Shown in pieces: positions 1-7,714 of a stretch of 20,754 nt of DNA. Numbering within the stretch: the first letter of the stretch is position 1; the number at the start of each line of letters is the position of its first letter. Made by a program: the position numbers and the translations under genes. A model generated the notes under the pieces. It saw only the letters and a list, made by a program, of their open reading frames with translations. It did not search any database and had not been told where the DNA came from. The DNA lies in contig CABQJA010000018.1 in the NCBI GenBank assembly GCA_902464345.1, forward strand, positions 1 to 20,754. Direction: 5' to 3'. The stretch comes from an uncultured Clostridium sp. (lineage in GTDB: Bacteria > Bacillota > Clostridia > Lachnospirales > Lachnospiraceae).

Positions 1-987
1 ATATAATGCATAGAGTATAATATATATAAATCCTTCCGGCCGGCTGACACGCTTGCCGCTGCTGCTACAGATGAGCATCAGTACTGACACACCCGCCAGA
101 ATCCCGGTATCCGTCAGACTCTCCACCCCACTGGTACCGGTAAGTGTAATCGGAGACAGGACAGATGACATACCCAGAATGAACAAAATATTAAAGAGGC
201 ATGAGCCTACTGCGTTTCCAAGTGCCAGGCCGCTTTCACCCTTTCTGGATGCTACGATAGAAGTCACCAGCTCCGGCAGGGAGGTTCCCATTGCCACGAT
301 TGTAAGTCCGACCAGCATCGGACTCATGCCGAATGACAACGCAATTCTCTGTGCATTATCTACAACCAGATCACCACCCCACACAATTGCAAGCAGTCCG
401 CCTAAAATATACAGAATGATCATAGGGATTGACAGCTGCTTCTTTTCTCCTTCTTCTGCATCTGCTTTTTCAATCTCGGTCCGGTTCTTTAATGCAGAGC
501 GTACTACCACAATCAGATATACCACCAGTCCGATCAGTAATACAATTCCTTCAATGCGGCTTAACTTGCCATCCAATAAAAACAGAAATAACAGCACCGT
601 TACTCCGATATTAATCGGCATATCCCGCTTCAGGATCTCCATGTCGGTAGCAAATGCCTTAATTGCCGCACAGACACCAATCACCACCAGCAGGTTAAAT
701 ATGTTCGAGCCTATTACATTACTGATTGCGATCTCATTACTTCCTGTAAGTCCTGCAGTGATACTGACTGCCGCCTCCGGCGCACTTGTTCCCATTGCAA
801 CGATCGTAAGACCGATCACCACAGACGGAACCCGCAACAATCGTGCCACCGCCGATGCACCATCCACAAAAAAATCCGCTCCCTTAATCAATAAAACAAA
901 TCCCACGATCAGATATACATATACCAGAACAGGAATCCGCTCCGGCAATTCCATGATCATATTCCAGTTATTCGCAATTGCCTGCAT
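1..987 (-). CDS. Sodium/calcium exchanger, CaCA family (YrbG-like), 3' end cut off
   Basis: This is an inner-membrane cation antiporter that would export calcium in exchange for sodium (or protons). I read 329 open codons from an ATG at 987 to the window edge with no stop, so the C-terminus is missing. Both hallmark alpha repeats are visible. The first has GTSAPE at about residues 66-71 followed by GSNIFN at 93-98. The second, inverted copy has GTSLPE at 234-239 and GSCLFN at 261-266. The Glu of each GTSxPE motif is a cation ligand in this family. Hydrophobic segments flank both, and an acidic loop (about 170-183, EIEKADAEEGEK) separates the halves. The ATG at 987 has a purine-rich AAGGGATGG some 10 bases upstream; Met10 and Met12 are possible alternative starts without a better site. 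It has its own promoter (1056-1084) and probably is a separate unit from the operon before it. The family call is firm; the ion specificity is inferred. Confidence 0.93.
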   Translation of the reverse strand, partial: MQAIANNWNMIMELPERIPVLVYVYLIVGFVLLIKGADFFVDGASAVARLLRVPSVVIGLTIVAMGTSAPEAAVSITAGLTGSNEIAISNVIGSNIFNLLVVIGVCAAIKAFATDMEILKRDMPINIGVTVLLFLFLLDGKLSRIEGIVLLIGLVVYLIVVVRSALKNRTEIEKADAEEGEKKQLSIPMIILYILGGLLAIVWGGDLVVDNAQRIALSFGMSPMLVGLTIVAMGTSLPELVTSIVASRKGESGLALGNAVGSCLFNILFILGMSSVLSPITLTGTSGVESLTDTGILAGVSVLMLICSSSGKRVSRPEGFIYIILYALY

Positions 988-1055
988 GCTTCTACTGCCA
1001 TCCCTTCGCCTTATATTTATTTCTCATTGCTTTATATTCCTTCAAAGTGCCTATC

Positions 1056-1084
1056 ATTGTATACTATTCGAAATCGTCTGTCAA
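1056..1084 (-). promoter_or_regulatory. Near-consensus sigma-70/sigma-A promoter for the CaCA exchanger
   Basis: Read on the minus strand, a perfect -35 hexamer TTGACA (1084-1079) is followed by exactly 17 bases and then TACAAT (1061-1056), five of six matches to the -10 consensus. It lies in the 105-base gap between the stop of the 959-residue VWA gene and the exchanger start. Transcription would begin near 1049, giving a leader of about 60 bases. I see no strong hairpin in that leader. Its position argues that the exchanger can be transcribed independently of the upstream operon. Confidence 0.7.
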
Positions 1085-1092
1085 TCATCCGG

Positions 1093-3972
1093 CTACCAGT
1101 TCCGGTCTTCCTTTTTCCGCAACAGCTCTTCCATATCCAATGCAGCCTCAGTCTCGGCAGGTTCGCCTGTCTGCTTCTTTTTGCGGGAAGCCTTCGCTTC
1201 CTGTCTGGTCTGCTGCTTTGCCTGTCTGAGTGCCTGCTTCTGTGCCTTTTGCTCTGACTTTTCTGCTGCCTTCCTCTGCTTTTCATCTAATACATCCGTA
1301 CCAGCCGTTTTCTTTTCTGCGCCAGCCGTTTTCTTTTCCGTATCTGCCGTTTTCTTTCCGGCTCCGGCCGCTTCCGGATGCTCCTTCTTCCATTTCCGTC
1401 TCTGCTTCCACTGTGTGAACCAGTCCAGATAATCCATACCCATTCGTCTTGCTGCAATATCGAGCAGGAACAGTACCAGTGCCGTGATCAGGAACGGAAC
1501 TGCCAGATTGGTTCTTGCACGTACCGTCTCCAGCTTGTCATCAAATACCGGATCCTCATATGTGATATAGGCTCCGTTTACCTGTGAAACAAATGCCTCC
1601 AGTCCATCCGCTGTCTGATCAAACCGGTACTCCGGAGAGTACTGCATGGCTGTCGCTGTGATCATACTGCCCTGTATCTCACTGCCCTTCTGATTCTTCA
1701 ATGCGATCGTATATACCCCGGTATCCTCCATGGCAAGGCTCGCCTCATATTCGCCCGGAGCCACCGGATCCAGTGTAATCTCCTGCTGCTCCCCGGCTGC
1801 ATTTGTACAGACTGCCGTCACCCTGGTTTCCTTATCGTACTTATCGGTTGTATAATGGATCACAGCCGAATTTCCTTCCTGTGTGATTTCTACCTGATCC
1901 CCATCCAAACTGGTATTGGACACCACATAATTGATCATGTTATCCCATAGCTGCGTATAATTCTCCCAGTTGGCCCAGTTACCGGTCCACTCATTGGTCG
2001 CATCCGTATTCCATGCAATAGTGCGTCCCAGTCCGTATTGCCAGGTGGAAAGAATCGGATCCCCTTCCTCTGACTGCAGGATCACCGTTGCCTGTGATTT
2101 CGCCGTTGACCCGATATAACCCAGCAATGTCGGCACGCCATCATTCATAATCCCTTCAATAATCGATGAATTGGCGGTGATCACCGGTGTAAACTCCTCA
2201 TTGATCAGATAGCTCTTGGACGAAAGGAAGATCTCCTGTACAAAGATCTTCGGGATTCCACTGTTAATATCCGTATAGTAGAATCGTCCGTTACACTGAT
2301 TTGCCAGCTTCTGCAGCAACACCTGATCGGATTCCGGTCCGACCGCAACGGTTGACAGCGTGATTCCGCCATCGTTGATCTTCTTTACCACATCCTCATA
2401 GCCGGTATAATAATCCTGTCCATCCGTCAGCAGGATAATATGCTTGACCTGTGCATCCGTGCTCAACAGCTGATCCGCTGCCGCATTCAGTGCCGGATAG
2501 ATACTGGTTCCGCCACCGGACCCGATCTGTCCGATTCCACCGGTAATTCCCGACTGATTACTTGCCGACTGCATCGGGACTACCCAGTCATAGGTATCAT
2601 CAAAGGCCAGTACCCCTACCTGATCGGTCGGCTTCAGGCTCTTTACGCCCTCCACGGCTGCTTCCTTTGCCAGATCCAGACAGGTTGCTCCATTCCCGCC
2701 ATTGGCAGAGGTATCCATACTGCCGGAATGGTCAATTACCATGGCGATTGCCATCGTCGGAACCTCCCGCTCGCCTTCCAGAAACATATTGACCGGAAGT
2801 ACGGTTTCCAGTGCCGTATCCTGATAAGCGCCCATTGCAAAGCTGTTATCACCACCGGTACAGATCAGTCCTCCGGCATAATCCCGGACATAGCTCTCCA
2901 GAATATCCAGGAACCCGCTACGCAGATCCAAGGCATTTACATTCACCATTACCACTGCCTTGTACTGGATCAGCTTCGACATCTCATCCGGCACACCGGT
3001 CGGTGTGATCTGATCATACTGAACACCACAGGCATCCAGAATCCCGGCCAGTGCATTGCCCTCTCCGGCGGTACCCTCCACCAGCAGCAGCTTCGGCTCT
3101 GCCTCTACCTGCGTAAATGCACTGTATTCATTGTTCATACTCATGGTATCATCCACAGGCTCCACCATTACCCGGTAATCCTGTGTACCGTTACTTTCTC
3201 CGACATCCTGAAATACAAACTGATTCTCACCGGCTGTCAGATTGACATTGGACTGTCCCTTTAAGGTTCTTCCGCAATAGAGACTGACCAGTGCCTGTGT
3301 TTCCACATTACTTTCGATTGTCACCTTAATATTAAAAGCATCTCCGACATGTACATATTCCGGCAGCTCCAGATTGCTCACATAGACTTCATTTCCGACA
3401 TTCTGCTCCAGCTTTATTACCTTCACATCCACATTCTGAGAGCTGACCGTACCTGCCATCTTGGCAATACTTCCCGCATTTTCCAGTCCATCCGTGATCA
3501 GCACCAGCCGTTTCGCTGTATCCTCCGGAAATACCGTCATAGCTGTAGAAACCGCCTTTTCCAGATTCGTTGCGGTTGCCACCGGCTGGGAAGATAATTC
3601 CGTAAAGATCTTCTTCTCCGTCACAAACTGATCTACCAGCACATTGTCACCGAATACCACAACACCCGCCTGATTCTTCTTCGGCATGTCTGCGATTGCA
3701 TTCCGGATGTACTCTGAAATATCATCCAGATTCTTCTCATTACTGTCTGACATATCTACAAGGAAGATCGTTGTCACTTCCTTCGTTGTGATCCGGAAGC
3801 TCAGGCCGCACAGGGTCAGGATCAGAAGCAGAGCGATCACTCCACGCATGACCAGGTATTCTATTTTCTTCCTGCGGCTCTGTATCCGGAGAAACCGGCC
3901 GGAATAGATCAATCCAGCCACTACCACCGGAATTAACAATAACCACCAGGGATTACTTACCTCTATGCTCAT
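1093..3972 (-). CDS. Membrane protein with two VWA domains and a GATase-like domain
   Basis: This is the last and largest gene of the operon (959 residues). Transmembrane segments lie at about 8-24 and 40-58, separated by a basic linker, and a third lies at about 822-842. The large middle region should therefore be outside the membrane and the highly charged tail (843-959) in the cytoplasm. VWA domain 1 (about 66-190) has a MIDAS-like DMSDS at 73-77 and LITDG at 158-162. A class I glutamine-amidotransferase-like fold follows (about 294-400), without an evident Cys-His-Glu triad. VWA domain 2 (about 405-580) has a canonical DHSGS MIDAS at 414-418, a Thr in GGGTS near 489, and LLTDG at 514-518. 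A beta-rich region with QYGLGR near 645 precedes the last helix. The start is supported by GGAGG six bases before the ATG, and the gap to the upstream BatA-like gene is 15 bases. The domains point to metal-dependent protein binding at the envelope. The substrate is unknown. Confidence 0.88.
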   Translation of the reverse strand: MSIEVSNPWWLLLIPVVVAGLIYSGRFLRIQSRRKKIEYLVMRGVIALLLILTLCGLSFRITTKEVTTIFLVDMSDSNEKNLDDISEYIRNAIADMPKKNQAGVVVFGDNVLVDQFVTEKKIFTELSSQPVATATNLEKAVSTAMTVFPEDTAKRLVLITDGLENAGSIAKMAGTVSSQNVDVKVIKLEQNVGNEVYVSNLELPEYVHVGDAFNIKVTIESNVETQALVSLYCGRTLKGQSNVNLTAGENQFVFQDVGESNGTQDYRVMVEPVDDTMSMNNEYSAFTQVEAEPKLLLVEGTAGEGNALAGILDACGVQYDQITPTGVPDEMSKLIQYKAVVMVNVNALDLRSGFLDILESYVRDYAGGLICTGGDNSFAMGAYQDTALETVLPVNMFLEGEREVPTMAIAMVIDHSGSMDTSANGGNGATCLDLAKEAAVEGVKSLKPTDQVGVLAFDDTYDWVVPMQSASNQSGITGGIGQIGSGGGTSIYPALNAAADQLLSTDAQVKHIILLTDGQDYYTGYEDVVKKINDGGITLSTVAVGPESDQVLLQKLANQCNGRFYYTDINSGIPKIFVQEIFLSSKSYLINEEFTPVITANSSIIEGIMNDGVPTLLGYIGSTAKSQATVILQSEEGDPILSTWQYGLGRTIAWNTDATNEWTGNWANWENYTQLWDNMINYVVSNTSLDGDQVEITQEGNSAVIHYTTDKYDKETRVTAVCTNAAGEQQEITLDPVAPGEYEASLAMEDTGVYTIALKNQKGSEIQGSMITATAMQYSPEYRFDQTADGLEAFVSQVNGAYITYEDPVFDDKLETVRARTNLAVPFLITALVLFLLDIAARRMGMDYLDWFTQWKQRRKWKKEHPEAAGAGKKTADTEKKTAGAEKKTAGTDVLDEKQRKAAEKSEQKAQKQALRQAKQQTRQEAKASRKKKQTGEPAETEAALDMEELLRKKEDRNW
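1294..1356 (-). repeat. Three 21-bp tandem repeats in the tail of the VWA protein
   Basis: Residues 873-893 of the 959-residue VWA protein are three seven-residue units: KKTADTE, KKTAGAE and KKTAGTD. At the DNA level this is a 21-bp tandem repeat of three imperfect copies, visible on the plus strand as recurring GCCGTTTTCTTT. It sits in a basic, Lys/Gln/Ala-rich cytoplasmic tail predicted to be disordered or helical. Unit gain or loss would keep the reading frame. Confidence 0.75.
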
Positions 3973-3987
3973 AACTTTCCTCCACCT

Positions 3988-5811
3988 CTAATGCTGTCTG
4001 ATATAAACAAACCACTCTGCACCCAGCGCCAGTAACAGGACCAGAATGATCCAGTTGCGAAGCTCTCTGCCACCGGTCAGATTCTTATTATCCTCACCGG
4101 CTGTCTCTCCGACCTCTACTGCCGCTTCCTCCAGATGCGACTCTGCTTCCACCGGGAACCGTACCACAAACTGCTCCTGCCGTTCCTCGCCGTTCACGGT
4201 CTGTGCCACAGAATATACACCGGCCTGTGCCGTATCTGTGTAAGCATTTGTAGTAACTGCCGTCGGCAGCGTTACCACTGTTCCTGACGGGGAAGTCACC
4301 GTCAGATCGGAACCGTTCAGATTGCCGTTAAATACGATCTTATCTCCGGTCTCATAGTCGTTCTGCGGAACCATTCCGCTCACCATCATATATTCTGTCA
4401 GATTGGAGATCAGAATCGGGAACTCTGCCTGCAGTGCCAGATCTGAATCATGCAGATCAAATCCGAGCACCGCAATTCTCCGGCCTCCGGCCTCTCCGTA
4501 ATATCCGATACAATGATCTCCGCTTGTAAGGAAACTGTCTGCCCAAAGCGGCCGCTCCAGGCTCTCTGCTGCCGTTGCTCCGAAGCTAAAGCCTGCCACA
4601 TACTGTGTCACCTCTGTATCGGTAAATGCCAGACTCACATTGCTTAGCTTCTCCTTTACCGTCACCTGTGTACCATCCGGCGGATTCACATATAATATAT
4701 TTCCCTGCTCCGGCAGTTCCTCCGGAATCACACCGTCAAAAATATAAAAATCATAGGATTCTGTTTTCCCCACCGCACTCAGCTGGCTGGTCTTATACAG
4801 ATCCACCCAGTCCATATTGGAGATTGCCTTTTCCAGAAACATATTATCTTCTGTTACCAGCAATGCCGTTTTTCTGCTCTCTGCGCTGACCACCGCATAG
4901 GCACGGTTATCGGCTGACAGATCATCCTGATTATTCAGCTCTGCCATCAGAATATCTCCCTGAAAATCAATCTGCTCAAAGAAAAAGTTCTGAGAAGACT
5001 TCGCCGGAATCGTAACGCTCTGCACCTTGAGCAGGGTATTGTCTCCATAAAGATTCACATCCGTTGTGACCGCTTCCTCTGTATCATTCGTAATCTTTCC
5101 GATCACGGTCGTACTCCGGTTGCCATCCTCATCCTGCTGAGAACCGTAGCTTAAATAGTCCATCGACAGGTTCTTATAATCCGTGTAAAGATTCACCACC
5201 GTTGCATCCAGATTTCCAAGCTCCAGCGGTGCATCCGTAAAGAACACAGCCTCATATTTATCCCACTGGCTTACCATGGATGTCACTACACTGACTGCCG
5301 GAGTCGCATCTCCGCTCAGATCCGTAACCGCCAGCTGTTTTAACTGTTTTTTCAATGCCTGCTTATCCTCGGCATTGGTCTTTAAGATTCCCGCCTCCTG
5401 ATTGGACGTCAGTACGGTAATCTGTGCCGTCTCACTTAAAGAATCGATATAATCACAGGCCCGCTCGACTGCTTCTTCCATCCGGGTCCGTTTCTCATTA
5501 TAACGGATTCCCATGCTGGCACTGGTGTCCAGAACCAGAATCACATTATCATACATCTTTCCTCCGGTTTTTAAATACGGAGCCATTAACGCAACGATCA
5601 GCAGACACACGGTCAGGATCTGAAGAATCATCAGAATATTCTTCTTCAGCTTCTCCCATGGCTTGGTCGCCTCGACACTATGATAGATTTCCTTCCATAA
5701 AATACTTGAAGAAAACGGATATTCTTTTGCCTTCTGCTTTAACATATAAAGCAGGATAATGACCGGTATCAGAAGCAGAAACGCTAACGGCCACCAGTTT
5801 GTTATTTCCAT
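3988..5811 (-). CDS. BatA-like VWA domain membrane protein
   Basis: This 607-residue protein has the BatA layout. Transmembrane segments lie at about 8-24 and 58-78 around a short basic cytoplasmic linker (KQKAKEYPFSSS, then KPWEKLKKN), followed by a VWA domain with MIDAS motif DTSAS at 95-99. A long beta-rich region follows, and a C-terminal membrane helix lies at about 586-603. The VWA domain should face outward. In BatA/Aerotolerance operons and other MoxR clusters such proteins are thought to bind partners through the metal site, with the MoxR ATPase remodelling the complex. The protein is longer than classical BatA (about 330 residues); the extra 250 or so residues include a region resembling the GATase-like segments of its neighbours, weakly. 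The start at 5811 follows GGGGAG by nine bases. It is 14 bases after the DUF58 gene and 15 before the next VWA gene, so co-translation is likely. Family confidence is high; function is inferred. Confidence 0.88.
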   Translation of the reverse strand: MEITNWWPLAFLLLIPVIILLYMLKQKAKEYPFSSSILWKEIYHSVEATKPWEKLKKNILMILQILTVCLLIVALMAPYLKTGGKMYDNVILVLDTSASMGIRYNEKRTRMEEAVERACDYIDSLSETAQITVLTSNQEAGILKTNAEDKQALKKQLKQLAVTDLSGDATPAVSVVTSMVSQWDKYEAVFFTDAPLELGNLDATVVNLYTDYKNLSMDYLSYGSQQDEDGNRSTTVIGKITNDTEEAVTTDVNLYGDNTLLKVQSVTIPAKSSQNFFFEQIDFQGDILMAELNNQDDLSADNRAYAVVSAESRKTALLVTEDNMFLEKAISNMDWVDLYKTSQLSAVGKTESYDFYIFDGVIPEELPEQGNILYVNPPDGTQVTVKEKLSNVSLAFTDTEVTQYVAGFSFGATAAESLERPLWADSFLTSGDHCIGYYGEAGGRRIAVLGFDLHDSDLALQAEFPILISNLTEYMMVSGMVPQNDYETGDKIVFNGNLNGSDLTVTSPSGTVVTLPTAVTTNAYTDTAQAGVYSVAQTVNGEERQEQFVVRFPVEAESHLEEAAVEVGETAGEDNKNLTGGRELRNWIILVLLLALGAEWFVYIRQH

Positions 5812-5825
5812 ATTATATGTCTCCC

Positions 5826-6707
5826 CTATTTGCGAACAATGATTCCCTGATTACATATGGTATCAAACAGAAAACGATCTAACGGTTCGTCTGCTGCCAT
5901 CTGTATATAGGAAGCCTCGTATTTTTTCGCCAGCTCTTTTAAGCGATTCTGCATATTCTGCAATGCCATTTCGTATTGTTCCACGGTGCTTCGATTCAGG
6001 GTCAGGCGTACCTCTTCTCCGGTCTCCATATCCAGAAGATTGACCACTCCTTCCCCTTCTATGGTAAGCTCCTGTCTTGCCAGAATCTGGATCAGGATAA
6101 TCTGCTGTTTCTTATATCGAAGATATTTCAGGGCCGGTTCGATGCCATTCTCATCCAGAAAATCACTGATCACGATCGATACTCCGCTGCCCGGATATTG
6201 TCTTGCCATAATTGCCCGGTTCAGATCGGTCCCGCTGTCAAACTCCATCCGTTCTAGCTCGTCCATGATCCGCTGAAATGCCTGTCTGCCTGCCAGTCCT
6301 TTTCCCTGCTGCAGAGTACCCTCCTGCATCTGACTGACATAGACACGGTCCAGATTATTTAGCACCAGATATGCCAGTGCGCCCGCCAGCTGCAATGCCT
6401 GCCTGGTCTTCGGCGGCTCTCCGAATGTCATGGACTTCGATGCGTCCACAAATATCTGGAACACACCTTCCTTTTCTTCCATAAACCGCTTGATGTACAG
6501 CCTGTCCAGTCTTCCGTATGCACTCCAGTCAATCCTGCGGATGTCATCACCCGGAATATATTCCCGGTAATCCGAAAATTCCACAGAGGAACCCTTGGCA
6601 CTGGACTTGCGCCCACCACTCATTCCATAGGACATTCTGGCATTCATTGCGATTGCAAGGTTATTTAATTTATTAAAAAAATCCTGGTCAAAAATCCGCT
6701 CTGCCAT
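5826..6707 (-). CDS. DUF58 domain protein (VWA-like partner of MoxR)
   Basis: This 293-residue soluble protein carries the DUF58 signature EFSDYREYIPGDDIRRIDW at about residues 43-61 and then RLYIKRFMEE (69-78). A VWA-like fold follows, with a MIDAS motif DASKS at 88-92. I see no membrane helix, so it is the short, cytoplasmic form; many DUF58 proteins instead carry two N-terminal helices. DUF58 genes almost always sit directly after a MoxR ATPase gene, as here, with an 18-base gap. The start at 6707 is supported by GGAG eight bases upstream. It probably binds the MoxR ring and links it to the membrane VWA proteins encoded next. The biochemical role of DUF58 is not established, so this is inference from gene order and fold. 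Confidence 0.92.
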   Translation of the reverse strand: MAERIFDQDFFNKLNNLAIAMNARMSYGMSGGRKSSAKGSSVEFSDYREYIPGDDIRRIDWSAYGRLDRLYIKRFMEEKEGVFQIFVDASKSMTFGEPPKTRQALQLAGALAYLVLNNLDRVYVSQMQEGTLQQGKGLAGRQAFQRIMDELERMEFDSGTDLNRAIMARQYPGSGVSIVISDFLDENGIEPALKYLRYKKQQIILIQILARQELTIEGEGVVNLLDMETGEEVRLTLNRSTVEQYEMALQNMQNRLKELAKKYEASYIQMAADEPLDRFLFDTICNQGIIVRK

Positions 6708-6725
6708 TCATGCTTCTCCACTCTG

Positions 6726-7703
6726 CTACTGTTGCTGCTTTAATAACTGTGCAATGATCTTATCCGGTGTCACACCGTCTGAGATTGCTTCAAAATTACA
6801 GATAATACGATGACGCAGTACCGGAAATGCCACATACTGGATATCCTCAAAGGATACGTTGTACCGGTTCTCCATCAGTGCTCTTGCCTTGGCGGTCTTA
6901 ATGATTGCCTGTGCCGCACGCGGACTGGCACCGTTTGTTATATATTTTTTCGTTATCTCCGGTGCATCTGCGACCTCCGGATGTGTATTGTAAACCAGAT
7001 TCATCGCATAATCCATAACTGCATCTGCAATCGGCATATCATAGATCACCTGACGGATTCTTAAGATATCCTCGGCTGTCATTACCGGATTCATCACCGC
7101 TTCTTCCTGATTGACTGTCAGATTTACGATTTCCTTCAGTTCTTCCTTGGATGGGAACCGCACATTTAACTTAAACAGGAAACGGTCCAACTGTGCTTCC
7201 GGCAGTGGATATGTGCCCTCATTCTCAATCGGGTTCTGCGTTGCCAGTACCATAAACGGCTTTGGCAATAAATAAGTCTGCTTACCGACCGTGACGGTTT
7301 TTTCCTGCATGGCCTCCAGCAGGGCAGACTGTGTCTTCGGGGTTGCACGGTTGATCTCATCTGCCAGAACGATATTGGAGAAAACCGGTCCCGGCTCGAA
7401 CTGGAATTTATTCTGATTCTCTTCCCGGATGATCAGGTTCGTACCTGTCACATCGGCCGGCATCAGATCCGGTGTAAACTGGATTCTGGAAAATGCCAGA
7501 TTCATTGCTTTGGAAACAGCCTTTACCATCTGCGTTTTACCAAGTCCCGGAACACCTTCCAGCAATACATTTCCATCTGTCAGGATTGCGATCAGCATCT
7601 GTCTTATGATTGCCTTCTGTCCGATGATCGCTTTTCCTATTTCCTCTTCACAGCTCTGAATCTGATAAATGATCTGCTGCATTTCCTGTTCATTCTGTAT
7701 CAT
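6726..7703 (-). CDS. MoxR-family AAA+ ATPase
   Basis: This is a 325-residue cytoplasmic AAA+ ATPase, full length for the MoxR (MRP) subfamily. Visible motifs in order are Walker A GVPGLGKT at 50-57, Walker B VLADEIN at 112-118, sensor 1 ATQNP at 154-158, the MoxR-typical EGTYPLPEAQLDRF at 162-175, and sensor 2 GASPRA at 258-263. Family members form hexameric rings and act as chaperones that mature or insert cofactors into partner complexes, working with VWA proteins. RavA-ViaA and the methanol dehydrogenase MoxR are the studied cases. Here three VWA-type proteins follow immediately. The start at 7703 has AAGGAG a few bases upstream, and it begins 11 bases after the coiled-coil gene. No motif is degenerate, so it should be an active ATPase. 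Confidence 0.96.
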   Translation of the reverse strand: MIQNEQEMQQIIYQIQSCEEEIGKAIIGQKAIIRQMLIAILTDGNVLLEGVPGLGKTQMVKAVSKAMNLAFSRIQFTPDLMPADVTGTNLIIREENQNKFQFEPGPVFSNIVLADEINRATPKTQSALLEAMQEKTVTVGKQTYLLPKPFMVLATQNPIENEGTYPLPEAQLDRFLFKLNVRFPSKEELKEIVNLTVNQEEAVMNPVMTAEDILRIRQVIYDMPIADAVMDYAMNLVYNTHPEVADAPEITKKYITNGASPRAAQAIIKTAKARALMENRYNVSFEDIQYVAFPVLRHRIICNFEAISDGVTPDKIIAQLLKQQQ

Positions 7704-7714
7704 AGTCGCTCTCC

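Noticed and set aside
992..1060. Possible 21-codon upstream frame ending just before the exchanger start
   Set aside because: Its ATG overlaps the -10 hexamer of the promoter, so it would not be on that transcript, and it has no convincing ribosome site.
53..1432. Long plus-strand reading frame of 459 codons
   Set aside because: It is antisense to the exchanger gene and the tail of the VWA gene and crosses the promoter gap. The minus-strand frames show real family motifs; this one shows none.
2440..3264. Plus-strand 274-codon frame
   Set aside because: Antisense to the middle of the dual-VWA gene, with no recognisable domain and no ribosome site; a codon-bias shadow.
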